Assembly: GCF_018406605.1 (NCBI RefSeq)
Contig: NZ_AP024545.1
Span: 310,001-374,000 of the forward strand
Direction of reading: 5' to 3'
Length of the DNA stretch: 64,000 nucleotides
DNA from: Noviluteimonas caseinilytica
GTDB lineage: Bacteria; Pseudomonadota; Gammaproteobacteria; Xanthomonadales; Xanthomonadaceae
Positions 8,501 through 16,546 of the stretch are shown here, piece by piece. Positions within the stretch are counted from its first letter, which is position 1; each line of letters opens with the position of its first letter. The translations under genes and the position numbers were made by a program. The notes beneath the pieces were generated by a model, which was not told where the DNA came from, did no database searches, and was given only the letters and a program-made list of their open reading frames with translations.

Positions 8501-9187
8501 TCATCCCTGCGAGCGCTTCACCGGTTTTGCATCCTTCGCCTTCGGCGCATTCGCCGCATCCGCGATGCGCCACAGATACAAGCTGGCGTAGGTTCGATAC
8601 GGCCCCCACTTCTCTCCGCGTTCCAGCAACCCCTTCGGCGCGGGCATCGCGTCGAGCTTGTCCACGGCCTGCGCGCCCTTGCGGATGCCGAGGTCATCCA
8701 CCGGCAACACGTCGGGGCGGCCGAGGCGGAACATCAGCATCATCTCCACCGTCCAGCGGCCGATGCCGCGGATCGGGACGAGCGCATCGATGATCGCGCC
8801 TTCATCCATCATCGCCATCTGCTTGAGCGTCGGGATTTCGCCGCGTTCTTCGCGCAGGGCGAGGTCGCGAAGCGCGAGCGTCTTGTTGCCCGACACGCCG
8901 CACACGCGCAGCGCGGCGTCGTCGATGCGCGCGAGCGTGTCGCAATGGAAGCGGTCGCTGGCGATCGCGGTTTCCACGCGGCCGACGATCGTCGCGGCGG
9001 CCTTGCCGCTCAGTTGCTGGTAGAGGATCGCCCGCGCGAGCGCGTCGACGGGATCGAAGGGTTTGCGCCACCGCGGGTCGGCGTCGATCGGGCCGATGCG
9101 GTCCATCCACTTCGCCAATTTGCGATCGCGCCTGGCGAGATGCGCGTGCGCGGCGTCGACATCGAATCCCCTGGCACGGCGTGGCAT
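8501..9187 (-). CDS. DNA-3-methyladenine glycosylase II-like enzyme (HhH-GPD)
   Basis: A 228-aa base-excision repair glycosylase that removes alkylated purines from DNA. Seen in the sequence: the helical core with ARAILYQQLSGKAAATI, the helix-hairpin-helix LVPIRGIGRWTVEMMLM, and the catalytic Asp region in LPVDDLGIRKG. Its length and lack of an N-terminal sensor domain match the short AlkA-like (Mag/AlkA) class rather than E. coli AlkA (282 aa). The ATG at 9187 is preceded by AAGGGGA. A lysine-rich tail (KAKDAKPVKRSQG) ends the protein. It follows the DUF423 gene by 10 bases. Confidence 0.92.
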   Translation of the reverse strand: MPRRARGFDVDAAHAHLARRDRKLAKWMDRIGPIDADPRWRKPFDPVDALARAILYQQLSGKAAATIVGRVETAIASDRFHCDTLARIDDAALRVCGVSGNKTLALRDLALREERGEIPTLKQMAMMDEGAIIDALVPIRGIGRWTVEMMLMFRLGRPDVLPVDDLGIRKGAQAVDKLDAMPAPKGLLERGEKWGPYRTYASLYLWRIADAANAPKAKDAKPVKRSQG

Positions 9188-9197
9188 GCGGTCCCCT

Positions 9198-9539
9198 TCA
9201 GCGGCGCGCGAGGTCGATGGCCATGGCGCACCACCCCGCGATGAGCAGCGTACCGCCGAATGGCGCGAACGTCGTGGGCCATTGCCACAGCGCCGCGCCC
9301 GCCAGGCTGCCGGAGAACAGCAGCATGCCCGCGAACAGGGCGCACGCCGCGACGAGGCCGAGCCTGCGTTCGCAGCGCGGCGCGAGCGTCGCCAGCGCCA
9401 GGCCATGCGCGAACGCGAAGGCCGCGGCGAGCGAAAGGCGCGCACGTGCATCGCCTTCCACGCCGTGCGAGGCGTAGGCCGCAAGGCCCACCGCCAGCGC
9501 GCACGCGAACGCACCGCACGCCGCCAACCCCCGCCGCAA
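9198..9539 (-). CDS. DUF423 membrane protein (start revised)
   Basis: A small membrane protein of the DUF423 (YgdD-like) family with about four hydrophobic spans: AFACALAVGLAAYASHG, AAAFAFAHGLALATLA, ALFAGMLLFSGSLAGAALW and GTLLIAGWCAMAID. Function is unknown. The first ATG is at 9590, but bases 9543-9568 form a strong intrinsic terminator that would encode the Arg-rich start (ERRARGVFRLRR), which is not family-like. A TTG start at 9539 (113 aa) or 9527 is therefore proposed. It overlaps nothing and is followed 10 bases later by the glycosylase gene. Confidence 0.7.
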   Translation of the reverse strand: MRRGLAACGAFACALAVGLAAYASHGVEGDARARLSLAAAFAFAHGLALATLAPRCERRLGLVAACALFAGMLLFSGSLAGAALWQWPTTFAPFGGTLLIAGWCAMAIDLARR

Positions 9540-9542
9540 ACG

Positions 9543-9568
9543 AAAAACGCCGCGAGCGCGGCGTTCTT
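9543..9568 (-). terminator. Intrinsic terminator of the SRPBCC gene
   Basis: Perfect 9-bp stem (aacgccgcg / cgcggcgtt) with a 2-base loop, followed on the minus strand by five T. It begins 30-odd bases after the SRPBCC stop at 9600. It lies inside the longest possible reading of the DUF423 gene. Confidence 0.75.
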
Positions 9569-9599
9569 CGTGCAGTGCGCGATCGCGCATGTGCGTGTC

Positions 9600-10673
9600 T
9601 TACTTGAGCTTCCAGAACAGCGTGAACTGGCCTTCGTCGGTGAAGCCCGCATCCACGCCCGCGTTCCAGACCTCGAACGGACGGTCGGTGGTTTCGAGGC
9701 CGCGCGTCATCGTCCAGGCGCGCAGCGAGTCGCGCATCTTCGGCAGGCTGAGCATGTGGCCCTGGAACCCGGCCGACACGTAGCGGCCCGGTTCGGTGCG
9801 CACGTACTGCACGTTCTGCTCCAGCTTCGGCGCGGACAGCGGCATCGACGGGCCGGTTTCGCCCTTCTTGCGCACGGGCAGCACGGTGTCGAAGGAGTAG
9901 CTGTCGGCCGCGAACTCGGTGGTGATCACGCGCACCGGGCCGGTGGCTTCCAGGCCGTTGGCGTCCATCACCTTGCGGATCCACTGCAGGTTGTTGCTCA
10001 TCGCGGTCTGGATCTTCTCCGGATCGCGTTCGACCGAGGCCGGCGCCGTCAGCAGGTTCTCGCCCTGCAGCTCGACGACCTTCGGCAGGTTGGCCGGGTC
10101 CTTGCGGCCGAAGTCGGCGGCGTAGTCGTAGTTGGGCACGCCGGCCAGCATGTTGGTCAGCTTGCCCAGGCCCAGCTTGATGTCGTCGCCGACGCTGCGG
10201 ATGTACATGCCCGAGTAGCGGCCGAGCAGGTCGAAGCCGTAGTCGACGTCGTACGTCTGCACGATTTCGACGTTGCGGTTGTTGCGGCCGGTCGGCTTGA
10301 GGTTGAACACCGTGTGCTTGCCGGCGCCGCGCGCGGGGTCGACGATTTCGTACTCGATGCGCGTGGGCTCGCTCTTGACGATCTTCCAGCTGCCCTTGCC
10401 GATCTGTGCATTGGTGGAGCTGTAGCTCGCGGTGGCGCCGACGCCGGTCTCGGGACCGCTGAAGGTCCACTGCATGCGCGGGTCGCGCAGCGCCAGGACG
10501 TTCCAGTCCTTCAACCGCTTCGGGCTGTTGAGCGTGTCGCGCACGATCGTCATCTTGCGGTTCGTCTCGATGCTCTCGGTGACATGCCGCGAAGACGGCA
10601 ACACCAGGCCCACCACGAGGAACAGCACGGCGACGATCGCCAGGGAAATCAGGATCTCGATCAAACGGGTCAT
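9600..10673 (-). CDS. SRPBCC-family (polyketide cyclase/START-like) protein with N-terminal anchor
   Basis: A 357-aa protein with an N-terminal hydrophobic helix (EILISLAIVAVLFLVVGLVL, residues 5-24) followed by a ligand-binding SRPBCC-like region: SRHVTESIETNRKMTIVRDT, WNVLALRDPRMQWTFSG, and later RIEYEIVDPARGAGKHTVFN. The second half contains a further domain related to bacterial effector-binding folds (VRVITTEFAADSYSFDTVLP; YVRTEPGRYVSAGFQGHM). It probably binds a hydrophobic ligand or an envelope component; the ligand is unknown. The ATG is at 10673. The intrinsic terminator at 9543-9568 fits its end. Confidence 0.8.
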   Translation of the reverse strand: MTRLIEILISLAIVAVLFLVVGLVLPSSRHVTESIETNRKMTIVRDTLNSPKRLKDWNVLALRDPRMQWTFSGPETGVGATASYSSTNAQIGKGSWKIVKSEPTRIEYEIVDPARGAGKHTVFNLKPTGRNNRNVEIVQTYDVDYGFDLLGRYSGMYIRSVGDDIKLGLGKLTNMLAGVPNYDYAADFGRKDPANLPKVVELQGENLLTAPASVERDPEKIQTAMSNNLQWIRKVMDANGLEATGPVRVITTEFAADSYSFDTVLPVRKKGETGPSMPLSAPKLEQNVQYVRTEPGRYVSAGFQGHMLSLPKMRDSLRAWTMTRGLETTDRPFEVWNAGVDAGFTDEGQFTLFWKLK

Positions 10674-10785
10674 TCGGTAAGTCTCCAGACCGGGCCGCCG
10701 CCGGGCGGGCCGCACAGACCGGGCATGCTAACAAACGGCGGTGGCCGGAGGGAGCCTTGTTTACGGCGGAGATTGGCCCCCGCCG

Positions 10786-11439
10786 TCACACAAGCTGGAG
10801 TTCGAAGGCCTTGAGCACCGCCCGGGTGCGGTCGCGAACGCCGAGCTTGGAAAGGATGTTGGACACGTGGTTCTTGATCGTGCCCTCGGCCACGCCCAGC
10901 GAATTGGCGATTTCCTTGTTCGAAAAGCCGCTCGCCATCAGGCGCAGGATTTCGGTTTCGCGGTCGGTCAGCGGATCGGGCCGGTCCAGGCTGACGAAAT
11001 CGTTGCGCATGTGCTCCAGGCCCGACAGCAGCCGCTGCGTGACGGCCGGCTGGACCAGCGAGCCGCCCGCGGCCACGGTCTTGATCGCGCCGACCAGTTG
11101 TTCGAGCGTCACGTCCTTCAGCAGGTAGCCCTTCGCCCCCGCCTTCAGCCCCGCCAGCACCAGCTGGTCGTCGTCGAAGGTCGTGAGGATGATCGTGGGG
11201 GGCAGCGCATTCATGCGGGCCAGCGCCTGCAGGGCTTCCAGGCCCGACATCACCGGCATGCGCATGTCCATCAGGACCACGTCGGGCTTGGCCTGCGGGA
11301 TCAGGTCCACCGCCTGGCGCCCGTCCGCCGCTTCGGCGATGACTTCCATCCCCTCGGCGAGCGCCAGCAGGGATCGGATGCCCTGGCGCACCAGGGTCTG
11401 GTCGTCGACCAGCAATATGCGGATCGTGCCGTTGTTCAT
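10786..11439 (-). CDS. NarL/FixJ-family response regulator
   Basis: A 217-aa two-component response regulator. The receiver domain (~7-125) has LLVDDQTLV with the acidic pair, the phosphoacceptor D58 in VVLMDMRMP, the switch residue region ILTTFDDD, and the conserved Lys in KGYLLKD. The LuxR-type DNA-binding domain (~150-217) shows LTDRETEILRLMASGFSNKE and GTIKNHVSNILSKLGVRDRT. The ATG overlaps the kinase stop by one base (TGATG), so the two are coupled; the partner is the kinase at 11439-12704. Target genes cannot be read from the window. Confidence 0.95.
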   Translation of the reverse strand: MNNGTIRILLVDDQTLVRQGIRSLLALAEGMEVIAEAADGRQAVDLIPQAKPDVVLMDMRMPVMSGLEALQALARMNALPPTIILTTFDDDQLVLAGLKAGAKGYLLKDVTLEQLVGAIKTVAAGGSLVQPAVTQRLLSGLEHMRNDFVSLDRPDPLTDRETEILRLMASGFSNKEIANSLGVAEGTIKNHVSNILSKLGVRDRTRAVLKAFELQLV

Positions 11440-12704
11440 CAGGCCACTGCTCCTCGCGGGGTGGTGCCATCGGTGGTGGGGGAAGGTTCGATCGGGGCCG
11501 CGCCCGCCGACACGGTGGCCACGGGCACGCAGAGGGGGCCGGTGGCCAGCGGCAGGACCAGGCGCAGGTGGAAGCCTTCGCCCGGCCGGCAATCGACCTC
11601 GAGCGCGCCGCCGTGCTGGGCCAGGCGCTCGCGCATGCCGCGCAGGCCGTGGCCGGGCACGACCGCGTCGGCGCCGGTGCCGTCGTCGCGCGCATCGATG
11701 CCGATGCCGCCGTCGACGCGGCGGGCATGGATCCAGAGGTTGCGCGCGCCGGCGTGGCGCACCGCGTTGGTGATGATTTCCTGCGTGCAGCGCAGCAGCA
11801 CGTGCGCGCGCTCGGGATCGTCGATCGCGAGCGGCTCTTCGATGTCCATGTGGATCGCCAGCGACGGGACGTTCTCGGCGAGCGGGCGCAGCGCGGCGGC
11901 AAGGTCGATCGCCCCGCCTTCGCGCAACTGGCTCACCGCTTCGCGCACGTCGGTCAGCAGCAGGCGCGCGAGCGTGTGGGCCTGCTGCACGTGTTCCTTG
12001 ACGCGGCCTTCCGACAGGTGCCCCGCCACTTCGAGGTTGAGGCTCAGCGCGGTGAGGTGGTGGCCCAGCAGGTCGTGCAGTTCGCGCGAGATGCGCGTGC
12101 GTTCGTTGACGCGCGCGCTTTCGGCGAGCAGCGCGCGGGTGGCGCGCAATTCGGAGTTCAACCGCCGTTGTTCGTCGCGCGCCTGGGCCTGTTGCCGCGC
12201 GACCAGGCTGGTGACGAACACGAACCCGGAGAAGCCCGCGTAAAGCACCGACTGCATCAGCGCTTCGAGCAGCGGGAAGTTCAGGCCGTGCACGAACACC
12301 GGCACCACCGCCAGCTGGCTCAGGACCAGCCACGCCACGCCCAGCGGCAGGGGCAGCAGCCACGGCAGCACGCAGGCGGCGACCATCAGCAGCACGCTGC
12401 CGAGGCCGCTTTCGTTGTAGTAGCTCACGCCCACCGCGGCCAGGGTGAGCACCACCAGCAGGGCGAAGTCCCCCAGCGTGCGGCGGCGCACGCCGAGCCC
12501 GCGGGTCAGCCACGCGTAGCTCAGGCCGAAGGCGAAATACGAGACCCAGCCCGGCCAGGGCATCGGCCGCAGCGCCAGCTGGTCGTCCGCGCCGTCGCCG
12601 AACAGGGGCACCAGCCACGAATACAGCAGGGGCACGCTGACGACCGCCCAGGTGAACAGGCCGGCGTAGCGCAACAGGCGATCGTGGCCGAAGCGGGTGA
12701 ACAT
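11439..12704 (-). CDS. NarL-type sensor histidine kinase (HisKA_3)
   Basis: A 421-aa membrane sensor kinase. The N-terminal ~165 residues contain five or six hydrophobic spans with short loops, so the signal is likely sensed within the membrane. A coiled-coil linker (QAQARDEQRRLNSELRATRA) leads to the HisKA_3 box RISRELHDLLGHHLTALSL with phosphorylated H210, then the ATPase domain (EIITNAVRHAGARN N-box; DDGTGAD; HGLRGMRERL). A Pro/Thr-rich tail follows. The organisation resembles the DesK/LiaS type that monitors the envelope or membrane. The start is likely leaderless: TAGGAT ends six bases before the ATG. Confidence 0.94.
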   Translation of the reverse strand: MFTRFGHDRLLRYAGLFTWAVVSVPLLYSWLVPLFGDGADDQLALRPMPWPGWVSYFAFGLSYAWLTRGLGVRRRTLGDFALLVVLTLAAVGVSYYNESGLGSVLLMVAACVLPWLLPLPLGVAWLVLSQLAVVPVFVHGLNFPLLEALMQSVLYAGFSGFVFVTSLVARQQAQARDEQRRLNSELRATRALLAESARVNERTRISRELHDLLGHHLTALSLNLEVAGHLSEGRVKEHVQQAHTLARLLLTDVREAVSQLREGGAIDLAAALRPLAENVPSLAIHMDIEEPLAIDDPERAHVLLRCTQEIITNAVRHAGARNLWIHARRVDGGIGIDARDDGTGADAVVPGHGLRGMRERLAQHGGALEVDCRPGEGFHLRLVLPLATGPLCVPVATVSAGAAPIEPSPTTDGTTPRGAVA

Positions 12705-12710
12705 GCCGGC

Positions 12711-12716
12711 ATCCTA
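12711..12716 (-). promoter_or_regulatory. -10 box TAGGAT of the two-component operon, predicted leaderless start
   Basis: On the minus strand TAGGAT is followed by GCCGGC and then the kinase ATG. The six-base gap and the absence of a ribosome-binding site match the other TAnnnT starts in this window. Confidence 0.45.
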
Positions 12717-12857
12717 GCCCCATCGCCCACGATCGGCGCCGAGCCGAAAGTCATGCCCCCGGCCGGGGCGCGCGTGCGATAATCCGCGCCGCGCCGGGGA
12801 TGCCGGGCGCGCACCACACGCAATGGTCCCAGGCCGCACGCAAGCACGGAGTCTTCA

Positions 12858-13457
12858 ATGTCGATCGTCGTCCGCGACGTGCGCGAGCACGAGCTGGATT
12901 CCGTCCTAGCCCTCAACAACGCCGCCGGCCCCGCGATCCTGCCGCTCGACGCGGCCAAGCTCCGCAGCTTCTTCGATACCGCCGAATATTTCCGCGTCGC
13001 CGAGCGCGACGGCACGCTGGCTGGCTTCCTCGTCGGTTTCGGGTCCACGGCCGCGCACGACAGCGACAACTTCGCCTGGTTCCGTGCGCGCCACGAGCAT
13101 TTCTTCTACATCGACCGCATCGTGGTGGCGAGCCGCCGCCGCGGCGGTGGCGTCGGCCGCGCGTTGTACGCCGACGTGCAGAGCTACGCGGAACTGCGCT
13201 ACCCGCAGCTGTTCTGCGAAGTGCTGCTGGAAGGTGGCGCCGACCACGCCCTGCTCTTCCACGGCAGCTTCGGCTTCCGCGAAGTGGGCCAGAACGTCAT
13301 GCACGGCGGCCATCGCGCCGCGATGCTGATGAAGGACCTCTGCAGCTACGCCTGGGTGCGCGACACCTACGGCGACGCCCTGCCCGACGCCCCGTGGCTG
13401 CTGCAGCCGCGCCTGCACGCGCCCCCCGCCCACCGCCCCACCGGGACGTGCGCGTGA
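12858..13457 (+). CDS. GNAT-family N-acetyltransferase
   Basis: A 199-aa acetyl-CoA-dependent acyltransferase. The fold is visible as an N-terminal strand and helix (IVVRDVREHELDSVLALNN), the central strand ERDGTLAGFLVGF, and the acetyl-CoA pyrophosphate loop in YIDRIVVASRRRGGGVGRAL (R/Q-xx-G-x-G/A type), followed by a family C-terminal strand LFHGSFGFREVG. The substrate is unknown. A GATAAT box at 12778-12783 and a GGAG site seven bases before the ATG support expression from here. Its stop overlaps the GTG of minC (GTGA), so it is translationally coupled to the min operon. Confidence 0.88.
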   Translation: MSIVVRDVREHELDSVLALNNAAGPAILPLDAAKLRSFFDTAEYFRVAERDGTLAGFLVGFGSTAAHDSDNFAWFRARHEHFFYIDRIVVASRRRGGGVGRALYADVQSYAELRYPQLFCEVLLEGGADHALLFHGSFGFREVGQNVMHGGHRAAMLMKDLCSYAWVRDTYGDALPDAPWLLQPRLHAPPAHRPTGTCA

Positions 13458-14230
13458 GCACGGCCGTCGATTACGAACAGGCAGGCGAACTCAAGATCGG
13501 CCAGGTCGGCATCGCCAACCTGCGCGTGCGTACGCTCGACGTCGCGCAGCTGGCCGCCGAAATGCGCGACCGCGTGCAGCGCGCGCCCAAGCTGTTCGAA
13601 CGCGCCGCCGTGGTCCTGGACTTCGGCGGCCTGACGCGCACGCCGGACGTCGCCACCGCCCGCGCGCTGGTCGACGGCCTGCGCGAAGCCGGCGTGCTGC
13701 CGGTCGCGCTGGCCTACGGCACGCGCGAGATCGAAGAACTCTCGGTCGCCCTCGGCCTGCCGCTGCTCGCCAAGTTCCGCGCGCAGTACGAACGCGCCGA
13801 CGCCGCACCCGAACCCCCACCGCCGCCGCGCGCCAGCGCGAAGCCCGCCGCCGCACCGGAACCGAAACCCGCACCGGCCGCGAACGCGCCGGGCGGCTCC
13901 GCGCCGGGCATGATGCAGGCCTCGCCCGTGCGGTCCGGCCAGCAGGTGTATGCCGAAAACAGCGACCTCACCGTGCTGACCACCGTGGGCGCCGGCGCCG
14001 AGGCGATCGCCGACGGCTCCATCCACATCTACGGCGCCTTGCGCGGCCGTGCGCTCGCAGGTGCGCAGGGCAACGAGAAGGCGCGCATCTTCTGCCGCGA
14101 GTTCCACGCGGAGCTCGTCGCGGTGGCGGGGCACTACAAGGTGCTGGAAGACATTCCGAAGGAACTGCGCGGCAAGGCCGTGCAGGTCTGGCTCGAACAG
14201 GGGCAGCTCCGCATCGCGGCGCTGGACTGA
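13454..14230 (+). CDS. minC: Septum-site determining protein MinC
   Basis: MinC (258 aa) blocks FtsZ polymerisation near the cell poles. The N-terminal FtsZ-inhibiting domain (~1-110) contains LKIGQVGIANLRVRTLDVAQ; a long Pro/Ala linker (~120-150, EPPPPPRASAKPAAAPEPKP) joins it to the beta-helical C-terminal domain that binds MinD, with GAGAEAIADGSIHIYGALRG and RALAGAQGNEKARIFC. The GTG at 13454 overlaps the GNAT stop; no better start exists in frame. MinD and MinE follow. The linker is unusually Pro-rich. Confidence 0.96.
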   Translation: MSTAVDYEQAGELKIGQVGIANLRVRTLDVAQLAAEMRDRVQRAPKLFERAAVVLDFGGLTRTPDVATARALVDGLREAGVLPVALAYGTREIEELSVALGLPLLAKFRAQYERADAAPEPPPPPRASAKPAAAPEPKPAPAANAPGGSAPGMMQASPVRSGQQVYAENSDLTVLTTVGAGAEAIADGSIHIYGALRGRALAGAQGNEKARIFCREFHAELVAVAGHYKVLEDIPKELRGKAVQVWLEQGQLRIAALD

Positions 14231-14267
14231 TACAACAACAGCAAGCATTCGAGAGGGAGGACAACAC

Positions 14268-15077
14268 TTGGCCGAAATCATCGTAGTCACGTCCGGCAAG
14301 GGCGGCGTCGGCAAGACCACCACCAGTGCCAGCATCGCGTGCGGCCTGGCCCGCCAGGGCAAGAAGGTCGCCGTCATCGACTTCGACGTCGGCCTGCGCA
14401 ACCTCGACCTGATCATGGGCTGCGAGCGTCGCGTGGTGTACGACTTCGTCAACGTGATCCACGGCGAGGCGACGCTCAAGCAGTCGCTGATCAAGGACAA
14501 GCGTTTCGACAACCTGCACGTGCTGGCCGCTTCGCAGACGCGCGACAAGGACGCGCTGGCGAAGGAAGGCGTGGAGAAGGTGCTCAACGACCTGGCCGAG
14601 GACGGCTTCGACTACATCGTGTGCGACTCGCCCGCCGGCATCGAGAAGGGCGCGTTCCTCGCGATGTACTTCGCCGACCAGGCGATCGTCGTGGTCAACC
14701 CGGAAGTCTCCTCGGTGCGCGACTCCGACCGCATCCTCGGCCTGCTCGCGTCCAAGACGCGCAAGGCCGAGAACGGCGAGCGCGTGAAGGAACACCTGCT
14801 GCTCACCCGCTACAGCCCCTCGCGCGTGGAGACCGGCGAAATGCTGTCGATCACCGACGTGGAAGAAGTGCTGGGCCTGAAGACCATCGGCGTGATCCCC
14901 GAATCGGGCGACGTGCTCAACGCGTCCAACAAGGGCGAGCCGGTGATCCTCGACATGGAATCCAACGCAGGCCAGGCCTACGACGATGCCGTCGCGCGCC
15001 TGATGGGCCAGGAGCGGCCCATGCGCTTCACGCAACCCGAGAAGAAGGGATTCTTCACCAAGTTGTTCGGGGGCTGA
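14268..15077 (+). CDS. minD: Septum-site determining ATPase MinD
   Basis: MinD (269 aa) is the membrane-cycling ATPase that carries MinC and is displaced by MinE. It has the deviant Walker A SGKGGVGKTT at residues 9-18, the FDVGLRNLDLIMGCERR switch, DYIVCDSPAGIEKGA, and the C-terminal amphipathic membrane-targeting helix KKGFFTKLFGG. The start is a TTG at 14268, chosen because GAGGGAGG stands seven bases upstream and the family N-terminus (AEIIVVTSGKGG) begins directly after it. minE follows after three bases. Confidence 0.97.
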   Translation: MAEIIVVTSGKGGVGKTTTSASIACGLARQGKKVAVIDFDVGLRNLDLIMGCERRVVYDFVNVIHGEATLKQSLIKDKRFDNLHVLAASQTRDKDALAKEGVEKVLNDLAEDGFDYIVCDSPAGIEKGAFLAMYFADQAIVVVNPEVSSVRDSDRILGLLASKTRKAENGERVKEHLLLTRYSPSRVETGEMLSITDVEEVLGLKTIGVIPESGDVLNASNKGEPVILDMESNAGQAYDDAVARLMGQERPMRFTQPEKKGFFTKLFGG

Positions 15078-15080
15078 GCC

Positions 15081-15344
15081 ATGTCGATCTTCGATTTCCT
15101 CAAGCCCAAGAAGAACACCGCCGCGGTCGCGAAGGATCGCCTGCGCATCATCATCGCGCAGGAACGCTCGGCGCACGGCGGCCCGGATTACCTGCCGCTG
15201 CTGCGTCGCGAGCTGCTGGAAGTGATCCGCAAGTACGTCAACGTCGACGTCGATGCGGTGAAGGTCGACGTGGTGAAGGACGGCGAGCACGACGTGCTCG
15301 ACATCTCGGTCGCGCTTCCCGAGGAGCGCGCGGCGGCGGTGTGA
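15081..15344 (+). CDS. minE: Cell division topological specificity factor MinE
   Basis: MinE (87 aa) releases MinD from the membrane and drives the pole-to-pole oscillation. Residues 2-10 (SIFDFLKPK) form the membrane-targeting segment, followed by the MinD-binding helix with [16 protein letters not shown] and the topological specificity domain ([39 protein letters not shown]). Length is typical. Its TGA is followed two bases later by the GTG of the next gene, which is probably cotranscribed. Confidence 0.97.
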   Translation: MSIFDFLKPKKNTAAVAKDRLRIIIAQERSAHGGPDYLPLLRRELLEVIRKYVNVDVDAVKVDVVKDGEHDVLDISVALPEERAAAV

Positions 15345-15345
15345 C

Positions 15346-15834
15346 GTGACCTGCGCCGTGCTCACGCTGGCGGACATCGACCGCACCCACGTGGCGGCCC
15401 TGCTGGGCCGCTACGGGCTGCAACTGGTGCACGTCGACGATGGCGCGGCGATCCCCGGCAGCTACTGGGGCGAGCCGGAAGCGGGACTGGTCGGCGCCAC
15501 GGTCTTCGCGCGCGCCGACACGCCGGTGCATTCGTTGTTGCACGAGGCGGCGCACCTGATCGTGCTGCCGCCGGAGAAGCGTGCGACGGTGCACACGGAC
15601 GCGACGGATTCGGTCGCGGAAGAAGACGCGGTGTGCGTGCTGCAATCGCTGCTCGGCGATGCGATCCCGGGCGTGGGCGCGGCCCGCGTGTTCGCCGACA
15701 TGGATGCGTGGGGTTACACGTTCCGGCTCGGCTCGGCCCGCGAATACGTGGAGCAGGACGCCAGCGACGCATGGCGATGGCTGCACGATCGCGGATTGGC
15801 GGATGCAGAGACCCGCGAACTCGTTGTTCCCTGA
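15346..15834 (+). CDS. Small putative zinc metalloprotein with HEAAH motif
   Basis: A 162-aa soluble protein with a zinc-metallopeptidase-like helix LLHEAAHLIVLPP (residues ~60-72), in which HEAAH matches HExxH. A possible further acidic ligand lies in DSVAEEDAVCVLQSLLG about 30 residues on. Such single-domain HExxH proteins occur widely without a known substrate. The GTG at 15346 is one base after the minE stop and no other start fits, so it is the last gene of the min transcript, an unusual partner for minCDE. Peptidase activity is inferred. Confidence 0.75.
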   Translation: MTCAVLTLADIDRTHVAALLGRYGLQLVHVDDGAAIPGSYWGEPEAGLVGATVFARADTPVHSLLHEAAHLIVLPPEKRATVHTDATDSVAEEDAVCVLQSLLGDAIPGVGAARVFADMDAWGYTFRLGSAREYVEQDASDAWRWLHDRGLADAETRELVVP

Positions 15835-15913
15835 TCTTTGCTCGTGATCCCCGCTCAGCCGGCGATCCAAACGCAAAATCGCATCAACCTCCTCCGGCAC
15901 GGCGCTCCGCCGC

Positions 15914-16019
15914 GATGAGGGCTCATAGGTCCTCCCCCGTCGTTTTGCGATGCGTCCAGCCGCAAGACGCCGGCCGTGCGCCATCCATGGCGCACTGTAC
16001 GGACCTATAAGCCCTCATC
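15914..16019. repeat. Large inverted repeat A with CCATCCATGG core
   Basis: Arms 15914-15932 and 16001-16019 pair over 18 of 19 bases (gatgagggctcataggtcc against its near-complement). Inside are two smaller hairpins: gcgtc/gacgc (15952-15970) and gcgcca-TCCA-tggcgc (15978-15993). Confidence 0.75.
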
Positions 16020-16121
16020 ACGTCGAAGCGCTTCGCAACCGGAGCGTTGCGACGCTGCGTAGGAGTAGTGCCTCGCACCGGATCGGTGAGTCGCTGGCGA
16101 ACACATCCGCTTCGGACGGAC

Positions 16122-16236
16122 GGCGCACTGCACGCCCAGCCAATCCCGCTCCGCTGCCTCGCCATCCCTGGCTGCGAGCATCGGCGCCGTCCATCCATGG
16201 ACGGCTGCGCGGGATTGGCTCGGCGTGCGGTGCGCC
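16122..16236. repeat. Large inverted repeat B with CCATCCATGG core
   Basis: Arms 16122-16149 and 16209-16236 are 28 bases each and pair at 26 positions. Inside, gccgtcca-TCCA-tggacggc (16186-16205) is a perfect 8-bp hairpin with the same TCCA loop as repeat A. Confidence 0.8.
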
Positions 16237-16273
16237 TCACCGCAACGTTGCGGCCTGCAGCTTCGGTTTGCGA

Positions 16274-16289
16274 AAGCAGCGCGCTGCTT
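16274..16289. repeat. 16-bp perfect palindrome
   Basis: AAGCAGCGCGCTGCTT is its own reverse complement. It lies between repeat B and the terminator-like hairpin at 16370. Confidence 0.7.
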
Positions 16290-16369
16290 CTGAAACTTGT
16301 TTGGCTGGCGCTTTGCTTGCGCAACAGAATTTGCGAAAAAAACGTTTCGGCGCTTCCCATCGATGAAGA

Positions 16370-16392
16370 GCCCCCTTTGAGTCAAAGGGGGC
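16370..16392. repeat. Terminator-like hairpin without T-run
   Basis: GCCCCCTTTG and CAAAGGGGGC form a perfect 10-bp stem around AGT. Neither strand has a following T-tract, so a classical terminator is unlikely. Confidence 0.65.
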
Positions 16393-16422
16393 GGCGCGAC
16401 AGCGCGGGGGAATGTGGGTGCA

Positions 16423-16461
16423 TTGGGCCGGGGCCCAAAGTTTTGCGCAGCAAAATTTTGG
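16423..16461. repeat. Two overlapping hairpins
   Basis: ttgggcc/ggcccaa (16423-16438) and ccaaagttttgc/gcaaaattttgg (16435-16461, 11 of 12 paired) share four bases, so only one can form at a time. Confidence 0.6.
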
Positions 16462-16526
16462 GAGCGCTTTGGCGCGCACGCGACAAAGTGCTGCCGGATG
16501 GGGCGTGGCGGAGCGCCCTGATGGGT

Positions 16527-16546
16527 GTCCCCGCCTTCGCGGGGAC
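16527..16546. repeat. REP-like hairpin gtccccgc-CTTC-gcggggac
   Basis: A perfect 8-bp stem with a CTTC loop. Its sequence resembles the short GC-rich dispersed repeats (…CCCCGCCTTCGCGGGG…) common between genes in many proteobacteria. Confidence 0.65.
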
